This document shows, in pieces, positions 43,726 through 54,228 of a DNA stretch of 64,000 nucleotides. Both the position numbers and the translations under genes were made by a program. Position 1 is the first letter of the stretch, and the number at the start of each line of letters is the position of its first letter. The stretch is taken from positions 68,507 through 132,506 of the forward strand of contig MU006225.1 of NCBI GenBank assembly GCA_010093685.1, written 5' to 3'. Source of the DNA: Ophiobolus disseminans (lineage: Eukaryota > Ascomycota > Dothideomycetes > Pleosporales > Phaeosphaeriaceae). The notes under the pieces are model-generated. The model saw only the letters and a program-made list of their open reading frames with translations, was not told the origin of the DNA and made no database searches.

Positions 43726-45341
43726 TGCGGGAATGGATGCGTGGTGAGAGCTGGGGGATGTTAGATGCGAAGAATGGATTGGGGGCGGGTATTAAATTGT
43801 GACAATGGCTCGGATTTGGATATTGAATACGGTGTGCATTGGAATTGTGTTGGACTGTGGAGGACAGAGTTATACTTATAGGAACTCGTTGCCAAGGAAA
43901 AGGAGAGGGCAAGGGGGATCAATAATGCCCTAGTACGTTTCTCTCGACACTAACAGCTTGGTTGCAAAGATACCGTGGTGGACGAAGGGGTGCGAATCAA
44001 CTAAATACAACCCTTTTGTCAATCCTTTTGAAAAGCTTGCAACTAGTGTTGGGTGTGTTGGTTTTTGAACCAGAACTCGTTCCGAGGGGTAGCCAAAATT
44101 GCTCTTGCACGCCCCAAGATCCTAAATGGGGTAAAAGAGTTAGTAGAATTTACTCCCATCCATTCCTCAGCGCTGAGGATGCCACATCTCCTCCGTCCAC
44201 ACTTCCAGCCATTGCCGCCTGCAAGCGGACATGCTCAAAGTCGCCAGGGCGGTCCAATCCAAGGTTGAGTGCGTAGAAACGAAGGGCTTGAACGCTTTAC
44301 GAGGCTCGCACACCTTTTGAACCACTTTCATCACACGCCGCCACGCAGCGTCCTCTCAGCACCACTTACATGTGTATAGCCGACATTGTGGTTCTGCATC
44401 ATAGTAGTGTTGAGAAGCGAGATAGTCACCGGCCACCGTGACGAAAGCTGAGATCAGAGGGAGAGTATTGGGCATGTTCATGTGCGTAACACCGTCCCTC
44501 ACCCCCACTAATGACCGATACTACCGCACCCGGGCAACTGAACAACGCAGACTGCGGAGCCGAGGGCGTATATCCTCCGCACGGGGCCTGCGAGTTTGCG
44601 GAGGGGCGGGGTATCCGACCACGGTTCGGATGTTTAGGGCATTTGTGCATTGAATTTGAGGTCTGGTGATGGGTGGGTTGAGGAGTGCGTCCGTGGTTCG
44701 CTGATAGTAGGGGATACCAGGAAGCTGCGCACTCCAGGATCTTGCAGCCCGACCATGCTAGCTATCTTGCTGGTTCTGTTGATGCAGCGCCGCTGGTTTG
44801 CACCGGCATTCGAGGGCGTCGGTAAAAGTGCGGGTTTGATCGGGTAGCAGTGGCGAAGGTGACGGGATAGGCATTAAGGTTGTAGACATTGGGAACACTT
44901 CTTCCGACCCTTTGTCTCATTCAGTCCCTATCCAGATGTGCATTCGTTGACGAAGTATATCCTTAGGTTAAAGCTCGGACCTATTATGCTGAGTCCTTGA
45001 GTGCTACTCGTGAACAGACGATAACTTGATAATGCATCGAATATGTTTTTGCGAGGTTCCATCAGGTAGGTAGTTGAAATCGTAGGTACTGCGCAAACAT
45101 GAGATGGACCACCGTGAACGATCTCGCGAAACCCCAAACTCTACAACTTCGCACTCAGACATACAACACGGCGCTCTATACTCGTCATTCTCCTTTTGCA
45201 AACATTGCGCAACCTTTTCGTGACAAACAAACGCATCAAGTCCCTTGCAGCATTGAAGTTGAGCATCATCCCACCCCACCACCCCACCAATCCCAACGAC
45301 GTCATCCTCAACTTTCCACAAGCTCAGGCTCAACCTCCACC
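43726..45341. other. Gene-poor stretch, 1.6 kb
   Basis: Upstream region of SSP-J and the promoter of the UPF0047 gene. ORFs up to 127 codons exist on both strands but show no domain, signal peptide or splice continuity. A C-rich tract lies at 45250-45400. Confidence 0.4.
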
Positions 45342-46134
45342 ATGCCCGCACAACAACCCCAACACCGCCAACACAGCACCATATCACCCCTCACCACCTG
45401 CCTCCTCGCCTCCTTCTTCCTGCTCGCGCTCTTCCCCGCAACATTCGTGTCCGTGCTGTGGTTTCCCTACAACTACGCGTTCCCCGCCGCAATACCGCGC
45501 CAAAGCGTAACCTGTACGAGTCCAAACGTTTGTAGCCCTGCGGCGACGATGGCGTGGTAAGTCCAATTCCAATACTTCAATCCCATACCGCACCCCCATA
45601 TGCGCAGGCACATTCACATTCCCACCGCCCACTTAAACAACCCAACCTCCCCCCCTCCCGATCACGAACTCATCAACTTCGCGCCACCACTAACACCCAC
45701 ACAGGTTCCAAAAACCCCTCACCCTCCCCCCCAAATCCCGGGGCTCCCACCTAATAACCCCTTTCATCCTCACCTCCCTCCCCGAATTACGCACCATCCG
45801 CACCGGCCTGCTGCACCTCTTCATCCAACACACATCGTGCGCATTATCCCTAAACGAGAACTTCGACCCCGACGTGCGCGCCGACATGAGCGACGCGCTG
45901 GACCGCATCGTGCCCGAAGATAAAAACGGCACAGGGCTGTATCGGCACGATGATGAGGGCGCCGACGATATGCCCGCGCATGTCAAGGCGAGCTTGGTGG
46001 GCGCCAGTGTGAGCGTGCCGATTACGGAGGGGAAGTTGGCGCTTGGGACGTGGCAGGGAGTCTGGTATCTGGAGTTTAGGGACGGGAGGCAGCAGAGGAG
46101 GGTGCTTGCGACGGTTATGGGGGAGAAGATGTGA
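45342..46134 (+). CDS. UPF0047 (YjbQ) family protein, possibly with an N-terminal membrane anchor
   Basis: Two exons, 45342-45556 and 45705-46134 (148-bp intron), give 214 residues. The splice rebuilds AW|FQKTLTLPPKSRGSHLIT, the start of the UPF0047 fold. The family markers LLHLFIQHTSCALSLNENFDPDVRADM and the LGTWQGVWYLEFRDG block are present. Bacterial YjbQ proteins have weak thiamine-phosphate synthase activity; the physiological role is unclear. Starting at the ATG at 45549 gives the usual soluble 145-residue form. The in-frame upstream ATG at 45342 adds 69 residues with a strongly hydrophobic helix (CLLASFFLLALFPATFVSVLWF), which would anchor it in a membrane. I list the longer form but cannot choose. 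Confidence 0.85.
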
Positions 46135-46579
46135 GGGGGGTGTGGGATGGGATGGTGTGGTGTGGAGTTATGGGAAGGCGCATGGTTGGTATGGATATGA
46201 GTCATACTGCATGATGATATGAATATTTAAATGAGTTGGCAATTCCGAAGAAAGATTTATGAGTGTACATGGTGCCTCGCCTTCCCCCATCCGATTTTCC
46301 CAAAAACAAATCGTCGTAGCGAGAAGCTAGACGGACCGAAACGCCGTTCCTCCAATGCTTGCTGGGTATCGTGCTGAAAAATGATAAGTGATCAAAAGAT
46401 GCAGATGAAGAAATATGCAGCAACCGAATCAAAGAGGGTCGTAAATCCTGTCAAATCAGCCCTGTGCCTCAGCCAGCCAGTCTACCTCCGCATGCTCCTC
46501 CTTCGCGCTGGCACGAAGTCCGCAAACGACCCACACTCTCCGAGTCTCGTCCCAAATCCCACCTCCATCCGTCGCATCC
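46135..46579. other. Intergenic, 445 bp
   Basis: Convergent 3' ends of the UPF0047 gene and the Tyr/Gly-rich gene. A G/T-rich patch (46135-46180) follows the UPF0047 stop and could take part in 3'-end formation. Confidence 0.4.
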
Positions 46580-47362
46580 TCACTCGCGATGAAAGACCAG
46601 AAACCCCGCCTCAGGATCCATCTTCCAGCACCCGGGGTGGCACTCATTCTCAATCTGGTAGTACGTGCGCAGATGCCACTCGCCGTTGCGCTCGCGGCAC
46701 CAGAAAGGGTCGTCGGAGCGCGCATCCGCCGGCTTGATGCGTCGAGGGGCATAGCTACCGCGCTCCGTTGCGACGCGGCGGCTCTCCATCTGAACATCCT
46801 CGCGGGTAGGTCCATGATGACACGGCTCCGACACCGGTGCATGCCCATTCGTCACATGATACGTCGTCGTCGTGGTAGTCGCACTCTGTCCGGGCGGGTA
46901 CACATACGCCTGCGCCGAGTAGCCGTAGGTGGGCACCGTGTTGTAGTAGGACCTCTGGTAGGGGTAATAGAAGTTAGCAAGTGGGTAGCAGGAGCCGTAG
47001 AGGCCGGCGTTGTAGTAGCCGGTGTAAGGTGTGGGGTAGTAGTTTGCGGCGCCGTAGTAGCTGGCACCCGTGTTGTAGTAGGAGGGGTAGTAGGAAGGGT
47101 ATTGAGGTTGGTGGTAGGGGTAGGAGGGCGCGTAGGAACGGGCTTGATATACCCCAGGATAGCCGCCCGCTGCGACGCCCATGCCCATGCCCATACCCAT
47201 GCTGACTCCCATGCCGACGCCGACGCCGCCGTAGCCGCCGTTGGGGATGACGCCGGTGGGTGCTGCGCCGTTGGGTGTCTGGCCGGCATAGCTGAGGAAG
47301 CCGCGTTGGCCGTAGCGGGGCGTGTAGATGTATTGGTGGCGCGGCTTTGGGTAGGCTTCCAT
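46580..47362 (-). CDS. Tyr/Gly/Pro-rich low-complexity protein
   Basis: Uninterrupted frame of 260 residues from the ATG at 47362. Residues ~35-75 are Gly/Met/Val repeats (GVGVGMGVSMGMGMGMG). Residues ~75-170 are packed with Tyr and Pro (YPSYYPSYYNTGASYYGAANYYPTPY, for example). The C-terminal ~70 residues are ordered and charged, with a Cys/Trp motif DPFWCRERNGEW...ENECHPGCWKMD, perhaps a small metal-binding or interaction module. Tyr/Gly-rich domains of this kind often form condensates or fibres; that is inference. A CCAAT-type box (47543-47552 region) supports its own promoter rather than fusion to the similar frame upstream. Confidence 0.68.
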   Translation of the reverse strand: MEAYPKPRHQYIYTPRYGQRGFLSYAGQTPNGAAPTGVIPNGGYGGVGVGMGVSMGMGMGMGVAAGGYPGVYQARSYAPSYPYHQPQYPSYYPSYYNTGASYYGAANYYPTPYTGYYNAGLYGSCYPLANFYYPYQRSYYNTVPTYGYSAQAYVYPPGQSATTTTTTYHVTNGHAPVSEPCHHGPTREDVQMESRRVATERGSYAPRRIKPADARSDDPFWCRERNGEWHLRTYYQIENECHPGCWKMDPEAGFLVFHRE

Positions 47363-47619
47363 TGCGAAGACAAAAGACCGAAGAGTGCAGTGATGTATGT
47401 GGAGGTGTGTTTGGGGCGGGTAATTGTTTGGAGAGGTGCGCAAGGTGGATCTCAGTGAAGGCGGCGACCGGGCGGACAGGACAATAGTGTCGAGACGACG
47501 GAGTCAAAGACCCGAGCAGCCAACGAGATGTCGCGCGAGCCAATGAGAGCGGGGGAGTGGTGTAAAGGCAGGCACGGGGCAGCGAGATCGGAGAAGAGAG
47601 GAAAGAGCGCAGACTCACT

Positions 47620-48056
47620 AGAACGGAATGACGCGGCATAGCAACCCGAGCGCCAGTGTGATAACGACCGTACCCAGACGAGTATCCAGCATATCCTCCA
47701 GTCACCACGCCTCGAGGATATCCAGCTTGATCGTAGCCGTACCCAGCGTAGCCCCCTGGTACGACGCCGCGAGGGTAGTTGCCCATGTTGCCATAGTGAG
47801 AGTAGTCCGGCGGGTAGCTGTGACGTTGAGGATAGCCAGCATAGTTCGCATAGCCATTTGACTGCACCAAAGCACCGCCCATGTAGCGACCTGTGGGCGC
47901 TCGAGCATAGTACCTGGAAGGGTAGTACGAGCCGCCTAATCCGTGCCTGCGACGCCAGGACATGGCACAACGCGGCTCCGAGTATTCTTCGGAGTAGCGA
48001 GTTCCATTACGGACGTTGACCTTGGTGGTGTATGCGTCTCTGTCGTCGAAGCACAT
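47620..48056 (-). CDS. Second Tyr/Gly-rich protein, 5' exon (3' end unresolved)
   Basis: From the ATG at 48056 the frame encodes ~145 residues rich in Tyr, Gly, Pro and Arg, with an internal repeat GYPRGVVPGGYAGYG / GYPRGVVTGGYAGYS. A canonical donor (GTGAGT) at 47619 suggests an intron, but no following exon keeps the same character. Alternatively a donor at GTACGG near 47663 could splice into the next gene's frame and make one protein of ~400 residues with the downstream Tyr/Gly-rich gene. Unspliced reading continues antisense-like through the neighbour and is not believable. Composition and adjacency suggest the two frames are duplicates or parts of one gene. Confidence 0.5.
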
Positions 48057-48375
48057 CTTGTTGGTTGTGGTGTTGTTGTAGGTCGAGGATAACGAGAAGC
48101 TATAATGTCAGTGACGGGCGGGATGTCCAATTGGCCAATGACGTGGAGTGGATTTAGAAAGGTAGATGAGCCTTTACTACCCACGTGCGATGGTTTCCGA
48201 GTCGCTCGAGGTCATGAAGCTTGTGTTCTCTACGTCACCTCTGTGGTGGTGAATAAGCTCACCATAAACATTGCACTATGTCGACAATGCATTGATCCGA
48301 GAGATTTGACGACCAGCCATTAGCATGATAAAGATGTCCAATTCCTCCTCGCAATTCTAGACTTTGTCCCCAAGC
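48057..48375. other. Intergenic, 319 bp
   Basis: Upstream of the Tyr/Gly-rich exon, downstream of the DUF1279-like gene. No element recognised. Confidence 0.4.
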
Positions 48376-49068
48376 TCATCTCTTCCCACCACCCTTCGAC
48401 ACAACACCGCCTTCCACCGCTCCAGTCCCCGCCCCTCCCCTCCTCTTCCCCCTCGCAAGCAAATTCTTAACCCTCCCCACCACCGGAACAACAGTCCACC
48501 GCGCAAACGCCGGCGTCGCCCACACGCTAAACATAATCCTCGGCACAAGCAACGCCTTGGTAATCGCATACGCCGTCGCAAACTCCACGACCAGCCTGAC
48601 TCCACCCTCGCCCACATTCCACGCCTTGTCCACCTTCCTCATCCCCTTTCCCTCCTCTTCCGCATGTTGTATCTCCAACACCTCCCGCTCCGCCTCCTCC
48701 TTCTCGCCGCTCCGGATCCACCCTTTCTTCCGGAAGTACCGCCCAAAGCGCTCCACGCCGTTGAGCACGAATGCGCCTTCTGCAAACCACGAGGGCAGCC
48801 AGTGCGTGTAGTGGAAGTAGGCGGCGAGGCTGAAGAGCGGGATTATGGCCGTTAGCTCGTGCAGGATGAGGAACGAGGTGATGTGGCTTAGGGGGGCGTC
48901 GGCGAGTGCGGACGTGTGTTTGTGGAGAAACTTGGGGATGCGGCGGTTCAGGCGGGCTATACGAGATTGGGAAGTCGCTGGAGGGGGTGAGGACGTGTAG
49001 GGCCGCGTGCGAGGGACGCGGGAAGTCGGTGGGCGCGGTCGCATGTGGAGGAGGGCGCGGCGGATCAT
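48376..49068 (-). CDS. DUF1279/FAM210-like mitochondrial inner-membrane protein
   Basis: Single exon of 230 residues from the ATG at 49068. The first ~45 residues are Arg/Ser/Pro-rich without acids (MIRRALLHMRPRPPTSRVPRT), a likely mitochondrial presequence. A hydrophobic helix HITSFLILHELTAIIPLFSLAAYFHY is followed by a charged linker (GEKEEAEREVLEIQHAEEEGKG). A second helical pair, VVEFATAYAITKALLVPRIMFSVWATPAFARW, matches the DUF1279/FAM210 signature (AYAxxKALxPxRxxxTxxxTPxxARW). FAM210 proteins support mitochondrial translation and import in animals; the fungal role is less clear. The tail is Gly/Lys-rich. Confidence 0.78.
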   Translation of the reverse strand: MIRRALLHMRPRPPTSRVPRTRPYTSSPPPATSQSRIARLNRRIPKFLHKHTSALADAPLSHITSFLILHELTAIIPLFSLAAYFHYTHWLPSWFAEGAFVLNGVERFGRYFRKKGWIRSGEKEEAEREVLEIQHAEEEGKGMRKVDKAWNVGEGGVRLVVEFATAYAITKALLVPRIMFSVWATPAFARWTVVPVVGRVKNLLARGKRRGGAGTGAVEGGVVSKGGGKR

Positions 49069-49402
49069 GTTGGGGAATGTTCAGTCGAGAGTTCCTCCTA
49101 TCTTCATCCTCCAGAGCCGGTCAAATCATTGTGGTGTGTGCGCGTCGCCATGTATACTGGAAGGACAGAGGTGGTGGATGGAAGAAGTGTCGTAAGTCGG
49201 CAACTCGCTGCAGTTCTTCACGCGCGGCTATCGCGCTAAAGTCACGCACCTTGAACATCAACCATCGCGCCTTGCGAAACACGAGTCATCACAACAAATA
49301 CAAGATACAAATCCGTCCTCGAAATGGCCGTGTTTAGCACTTTCTCATCACCGCCTCCACTACGCGTCCTTGATGAGGGAAGTGGCCTCGAATTGACCTC
49401 AC

Positions 49403-50266
49403 ATGGACGCCTTTCAAGAGTGCGAATCCTGTGCCTTCATCCCCTATGTCGATGCGCCTCATGAAGTCTCAATACCCGAACCAGCATTGACACTGAAGAA
49501 TACATCCTCGTGGACATATTGTGGCCCGCATCTCCACCCAGCAACCAACGCATTACCGCCCTCCTTCCACAAATGGGCATCTCTCACCGTCTCCCATCCC
49601 GACAAACTCTTGGACCGTTTGCTACCATTGCTCTCATTCCTACAACGTTTTCTCCTCGAAGCAGGCATCCAGCACTGTTGGCTCACTATCCGCGCCACCA
49701 AGTCAACGCACGAGTACGATGCCCCGCGGTGGCATGTTGATGACGATTTCTTCGCCGCGGGCTTTGGCCGTTTGATGAGAAACGCAGGAGACAGCAACGA
49801 TGATAGGAACAAGAGAGGAATGTGTAAATTAGCCACCGCCATTCTTGGCCCACCAACTCTCTTCCTCGAGGACAACGAGTCAGCATTGCGTATCCTACGA
49901 ACAACCAAAGCACATGAACGAACAACTCATCAACACGAATGCACATCGATTCGCTGCCTCGGCTGCTCCACATACGCCGACTCGGTCAGGAAATCACTCG
50001 CAACGGCCCTCGAGAACCATGCAATCGTGTCACCACAGCGCAATGAGTTCGCTGTCTTCAGGCTTGGTGATTCCGACGGCGCCGTGCACTCTGAGCCCAA
50101 GTGCGACGTCGATCGCATCTTCGTCAATGTCGTGCCTGGGACGGAGGAGGAGTTGCGCGCTCTTATGATCCGCTGGGGCATGCATTTTCCAAGAGCGTGG
50201 TGTTTGGGTGTTCCGGGCGGATTGGTGCCCAGCGACGAATGCGAGACGTTTGCACAGGATGTATGA
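49403..50266 (+). CDS. Conserved-looking hypothetical protein, possible Fe/2OG-type (DUF1826-like) fold
   Basis: Single exon of 287 residues from the ATG at 49403. The segment YDAPRWHVDDDFF (near residue 107) holds an HxD pair in the context RWHVD, reminiscent of DUF1826 proteins. A later CDVDRIFVNVVPG could supply another strand of a cupin-like core. A Cys/His-rich stretch (HQHECTSIRCLGCSTYAD) around 177-195 might bind metal. There is no signal peptide or membrane helix. The similarity to DUF1826 is from memory of a short motif, and I would not assign a reaction. It is divergent from the DUF1279-like gene (335 bp). Confidence 0.72.
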   Translation: MDAFQECESCAFIPYVDAPHEVSIPEPALTLKNTSSWTYCGPHLHPATNALPPSFHKWASLTVSHPDKLLDRLLPLLSFLQRFLLEAGIQHCWLTIRATKSTHEYDAPRWHVDDDFFAAGFGRLMRNAGDSNDDRNKRGMCKLATAILGPPTLFLEDNESALRILRTTKAHERTTHQHECTSIRCLGCSTYADSVRKSLATALENHAIVSPQRNEFAVFRLGDSDGAVHSEPKCDVDRIFVNVVPGTEEELRALMIRWGMHFPRAWCLGVPGGLVPSDECETFAQDV

Positions 50267-50352
50267 TTTGGCAATGAGCGCAAAACACCGGGAAAATGTG
50301 AATTGGCCAGTCAAGTCTGCCTCAACGACAGGTGTTTGAAGCGAGCCTGTAG

Positions 50353-50362
50353 GATATATAAA
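50353..50362 (+). promoter_or_regulatory. TATA box of SSP-K
   Basis: GATATATAAA lies ~155 bp upstream of the SSP-K ATG and is followed by a pyrimidine-rich leader (CTCTCACCTCTCC), a common arrangement in highly expressed fungal genes. Confidence 0.55.
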
Positions 50363-50517
50363 CGTCTCTTGCCCTCGATATCAACGTTCTCTCACCTCTC
50401 CACTACAATTTTGGCACTCCAATACAGCGACTTCAGCCGACACCAAGATCCACAGCTCAAATCTGATCCCCACCAATCCTTCTCCACACCACACAACACC
50501 CCGACATCACCGCAACG

Positions 50518-50798
50518 ATGCGCATCCCACTCCTCACCGCACTCCTCACCCTGCTCGCCCTCCCCCTCGCCAACGCCAACAAAGACCCCGAAAAACCCCA
50601 CTGCTGGGACTGGGGCCGCGGCTCCTGGTGCCAGAACAACGCGGTGCGGAGGCCTGATACCAACTAGAAATGATATAACACTGACACGCTTACCAGATTA
50701 CGTACTGCGCCAACTCTAAGTTGTTCTCGCTGCCCTGCAATGTCAGGTTCCAGTGCGTTGAGCATCCGGTCACGGTGGCGAGGTGTGTGCCGATGTAG
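50518..50798 (+). CDS. Small secreted cysteine-rich protein SSP-K (dispersed relative)
   Basis: Exon 1 50518-50643 and exon 2 50697-50798 (53-bp intron, ACTGAC branch) give 75 residues. The signal peptide MRIPLLTALLTLLALPLANA is followed by six Cys: C-x8-C (WDWGRGSWC) -x7-C-x9-C-x5-C-x9-C, ending RCVPM. The C...WC...YC opening is the same scaffold as SSP-G and J, but on the opposite strand and 6.8 kb beyond the island. Two genes and the Tyr/Gly-rich pair lie between, so it is either a transposed duplicate or an independent member. Confidence 0.8.
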
Positions 50799-51639
50799 GA
50801 GGGAAGGGAGGGGAAGGGAGAAGGGAAAAGGGATGGCAGGGTGGTACTGGGTGGTGGGATGTAAGGGAAGGTGAAAGAGAGACATGGGATGAGATGGATA
50901 TAACATGTCCAACACCGGCAAAGCAGATATCCCTGCCCTGCAATCTGCACACGGTATGCACTGAGCATTCACTCATAGTGCTTTGCCCAAGCGTCACTAC
51001 CTCAGCACCCCTTCCTAACATTCGGCCTTCCTTTTGTACATCCCAACAACGCGCCTAACCATAATCAAATAGCACATCCCAACAACCTCGCAATACTAAC
51101 TAATACTCCCATCAACTCTCCTTACCCTACCCTATCTGCATCATCTCCGCATTTCCACCTCCCTCCATAAAAACATACCCTCCCCTCCCCCCACCCATCT
51201 CGCCCTCGCTAGCCATCATATCAAGACAACCACATTGTTTAGCACAAATTGAGGCGTAGTTGCGTTGTGTCGTGGCGTCATCTTTCCCCGCCGATGGATT
51301 TCGACAGCGCCCCAAGAAGCTCACTCTGTATTCGACGTCATGCTGTATGTATCGCACGGTCTTGGGGTATGTTTAGACGATTCGAATACAGGAGTATGTT
51401 TTCTTAAAAAAAAGATTTGGGCGGTTATATGCAGGAGAGTGTGTGTTCGCACGCTATCGGATATTGAAACAGCGCTCAGTGAGCTGGCATAATGCTAGTC
51501 CCAGCCCTCGTTTGCGTAGTAACAAGCCGCTCCGAGAGTTGAGTTCAGCTAGTCGCTTGCGCAGTGCCGAAACAGGAGCGGTACACGGTAATTATCACGT
51601 CGAAGTGTTTGTCCATCGTTGAAGCCCAAGAGGCTGGAT
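50799..51639. other. Intergenic, 841 bp
   Basis: Convergent 3' flanks of SSP-K and the HET-2 gene. It includes purine-rich (50799-50890) and pyrimidine-rich (51120-51210) tracts. ORFs here are low-complexity and unsupported. Confidence 0.4.
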
Positions 51640-53779
51640 TCACACCAAACATATCGTTGGCGCCGGAATACTCAATCCGCCGCATGTTTCCCACTCCAAC
51701 TCCGTTTTCCATCTGTCCAGTTCATATAGCTCGCCATCCATGACGCCGTGCAAGTAGCACGGTCCCAGGAGCTCAGACATCGATTCGCTCCGTTGGTGCG
51801 CACTATTCGTGTCGGGTGTCTGCATCGCGGCTGCAGTTCCAGGCAGATCTCTAATCACAAAAGCAGTCCCAGGTCCACCCAGTACCGCAACAACATCAAC
51901 AAGGCGGGCATCTGGTGGCGCTAGGCCCATGTATCCTCGCGATGTGAAGATGAATCGATGCTTTTGCAGGACGTCGCCTATGTACTTGTGGAGAAGCCAT
52001 GCTAGCTGACACTCGCGTGATAGCTCTTTGAAGGGGTCGAATCGAAAACCGCTTTGCTGCTTGATGTTGTTTTGAGCAGCGTGTTGCATTTGGAATGAGG
52101 ATTTGAATTTCACCCAGATGGCGCCGGTGTCGGAAATTAGTTCTTTGAGGTAGGTTTGCCATATCTTCTTTAACGTGGGGTTGTTTAGTGGGGCGTCCAT
52201 GTTCCAGAGGCTGAGATATCTTTGGAACGGGTGGTCGCTTTCGTTCGGACCAGACGGCATTGCGGTCATTAATGCATAACCCAGAGCCTCGATACATGCT
52301 TGGCCGGTGGGATAAAGTCCATAGTTTGCGCTGGTAGCTAGTAAAAGCTTCATGATGTCGCGGAAATCCATCAAGTCCTCAACTCTTTGGCAGGGTTCCA
52401 TGGCTCGAAAGATATGGAAGCTCAACTGGATTGAGTCTAAACGATGGCCGCGGATCATCATGGGACCTATGTTTGCGCCTCGTCTGAGGTTGCTGGCTAC
52501 GTGCTGTAATGGTGTTGATGCGGCGTAGTCGGATTTGAAGATGGGTTTCCAGTACTCGGCATCTGGGCGCAGGTCCGGACACCATGACTGGAGGTAATCG
52601 TCGTGGAAAGAAAGTTGCTCATGTTGGATTCCTTCGTGGGGTTGTTTGGCGTTGCAACGTCTCGTGAGTCCGGCATAGAAAAGTGAAGAATATCCACCGT
52701 ACCTGATATGATTGATGGGATATCAGCATGTAATCGGCATATAACTCGACTGCGAAGTTCGCGCACCTTGCCCAGAACTCTCCATAGGCCCACTCGGCGG
52801 ACCGTGTGTAATCGGGTGCGAACGGCTCCGGAACATACATGCCCAGGTTATTCCCAGCCGACACGAGGCTAAGCATAGCGTACACCCTATCTCTATCGTC
52901 TTTGCATTTTTTGCTCCTACTGTTCCAAGCAACGTGGCCGAGACTCCACTGCCGATCCAATTGAACGTGTAGAGGTTTATCCTGGATGGACCGCTTGTTA
53001 AGACCATACTGTGCGCGAGTAATCATTATATCCCGGGCATCTTTGATCGAGCGTAAAGCTTCAGGTTGAGGCGAGATTCCTTGTATGCATCGGCCGATGA
53101 CTCTTGTTGCGAGTTCTAGTTCTTTCCAGTGGATCTCTACTCCACTGCAATGGACTACTGGTTTTCTGGCGAGGGCAACCTCTTGGACTATCCACAGCCG
53201 CGTGAACCAGGGATCCCGATAGATGACCTCGACTTTCGCTTCGATCGCGGACCGGATAACTGAGTCTACATCGGCGCCAGGCACGAGGTCGTCCCATGTT
53301 ATAGCCCACAAGTTGACCATCGCGTCTGGTTTGATATACTCATTCGCACGGTTGCCAAGGTCGAGAAGGTATGTCATTGCCACACGCCGGGACCCGGAGG
53401 TTTCACTAAGCCAACAGAGGACTGTATCCGCGCGGTGATAGATCTGGCCCATCAATGCGACCTGCGAACCTCTTTCTTGGTCGTCTTGCTGGTTGATACA
53501 TATCGCATCAATCCAGAGCGTGCGAGTTTTGTGTGTTCTTCGGAGACGCGTGATGGTCGAGTGAAGGCTTTTGGAGATGTTGAGCTGACAATCATCGATG
53601 GAGAGAGCTTCGCTGAGGTCCGCTTCACCCCAGACGTAAGAAAGCGCTTCATAGCAACAATTGCTGTCGAGTTGGCTGACTACAAGCTGACATCTCAGGA
53701 TCGAATCGTCGCAGCCCGGTAGTAATTGCAGAAGCCTGATACTGTTGTCATCCGGTAATTTGGCGTAGGAATATGACAT
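51640..53779 (-). CDS. Heterokaryon-incompatibility (HET) domain protein, HET-2
   Basis: Exon 1 52703-53779 and exon 2 51640-52617 (85-bp intron) give 684 residues. The ATG at 53779 (MSYSYAKLPDD) is the first in frame; the longer frame lacks an upstream ATG. All three HET blocks are canonical: YEALSYVWG (43-51), TLWIDAICINQQDDQERGSQVALMGQIY (87-114) and PWFTRLWIVQEVALARKPVVHCG-like. The C-terminal half has the TSRGYMGLAPPDARLVDVVAVLGGPGTAFVIR and LLGPCYLHGVMDGE motifs found at the end of many Pezizomycotina HET proteins. It probably triggers incompatibility cell death on recognising a partner; no NLR or partner gene is adjacent. Confidence 0.93.
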
Positions 53780-54228
53780 GCTGGCGCAACTGGAGGGCTG
53801 ATAGGCAAACCAGTAATTGTTTCTCCCCGAAACACGTTCGATATGGCATGGCGTTGATCTCGAAGCAACAGGTGTTAGTCTAGGGCTTGCTGCCAGCAAG
53901 GGCGGTGCCAACGCAAAGCATGCGCTGCGCCTCGTTGTGGCTACCTAGGTGTAGTTGAGACTGCAAAGCCTTGCCGCGCCTAAATAATTGGAAGGGAATA
54001 GCATAATGACAGATATGTTGTGACAACACTTAACATCTCAGATGGGTTTAAACAGGTGCGGGATATAGTCTTTCTCTCAGTGGGTTTTTGTTGTCATCGT
54101 GAAGGAAGAAAGCAGTAGGTGCGGCCGAGGGTGGCGCAGCGGGGTGCCCAGGTGGTGATCCTTCCAGCTTCGAGGCCAACATATCCCGGTCGCAGCTCCT
54201 TCCGCCAACACCATGGCTCGATGACAAA
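53780..54228. promoter_or_regulatory. Divergent promoter region between HET-2 and HET-3
   Basis: The two HET genes start 449 bp apart in opposite directions. No specific element identified. Confidence 0.45.

Noticed and set aside
46589..47458. Plus-strand ORF of 289 codons
   Set aside because: Antisense image of the repetitive Tyr/Gly-rich gene; its Val/Gly/Arg-rich product reflects the repeats.
46974..47619. Continuation of the second Tyr/Gly-rich frame past its donor
   Set aside because: Composition changes abruptly to Pro/Arg/Leu-rich shadow of the neighbouring gene, and a canonical GTGAGT donor marks the likely exon end.
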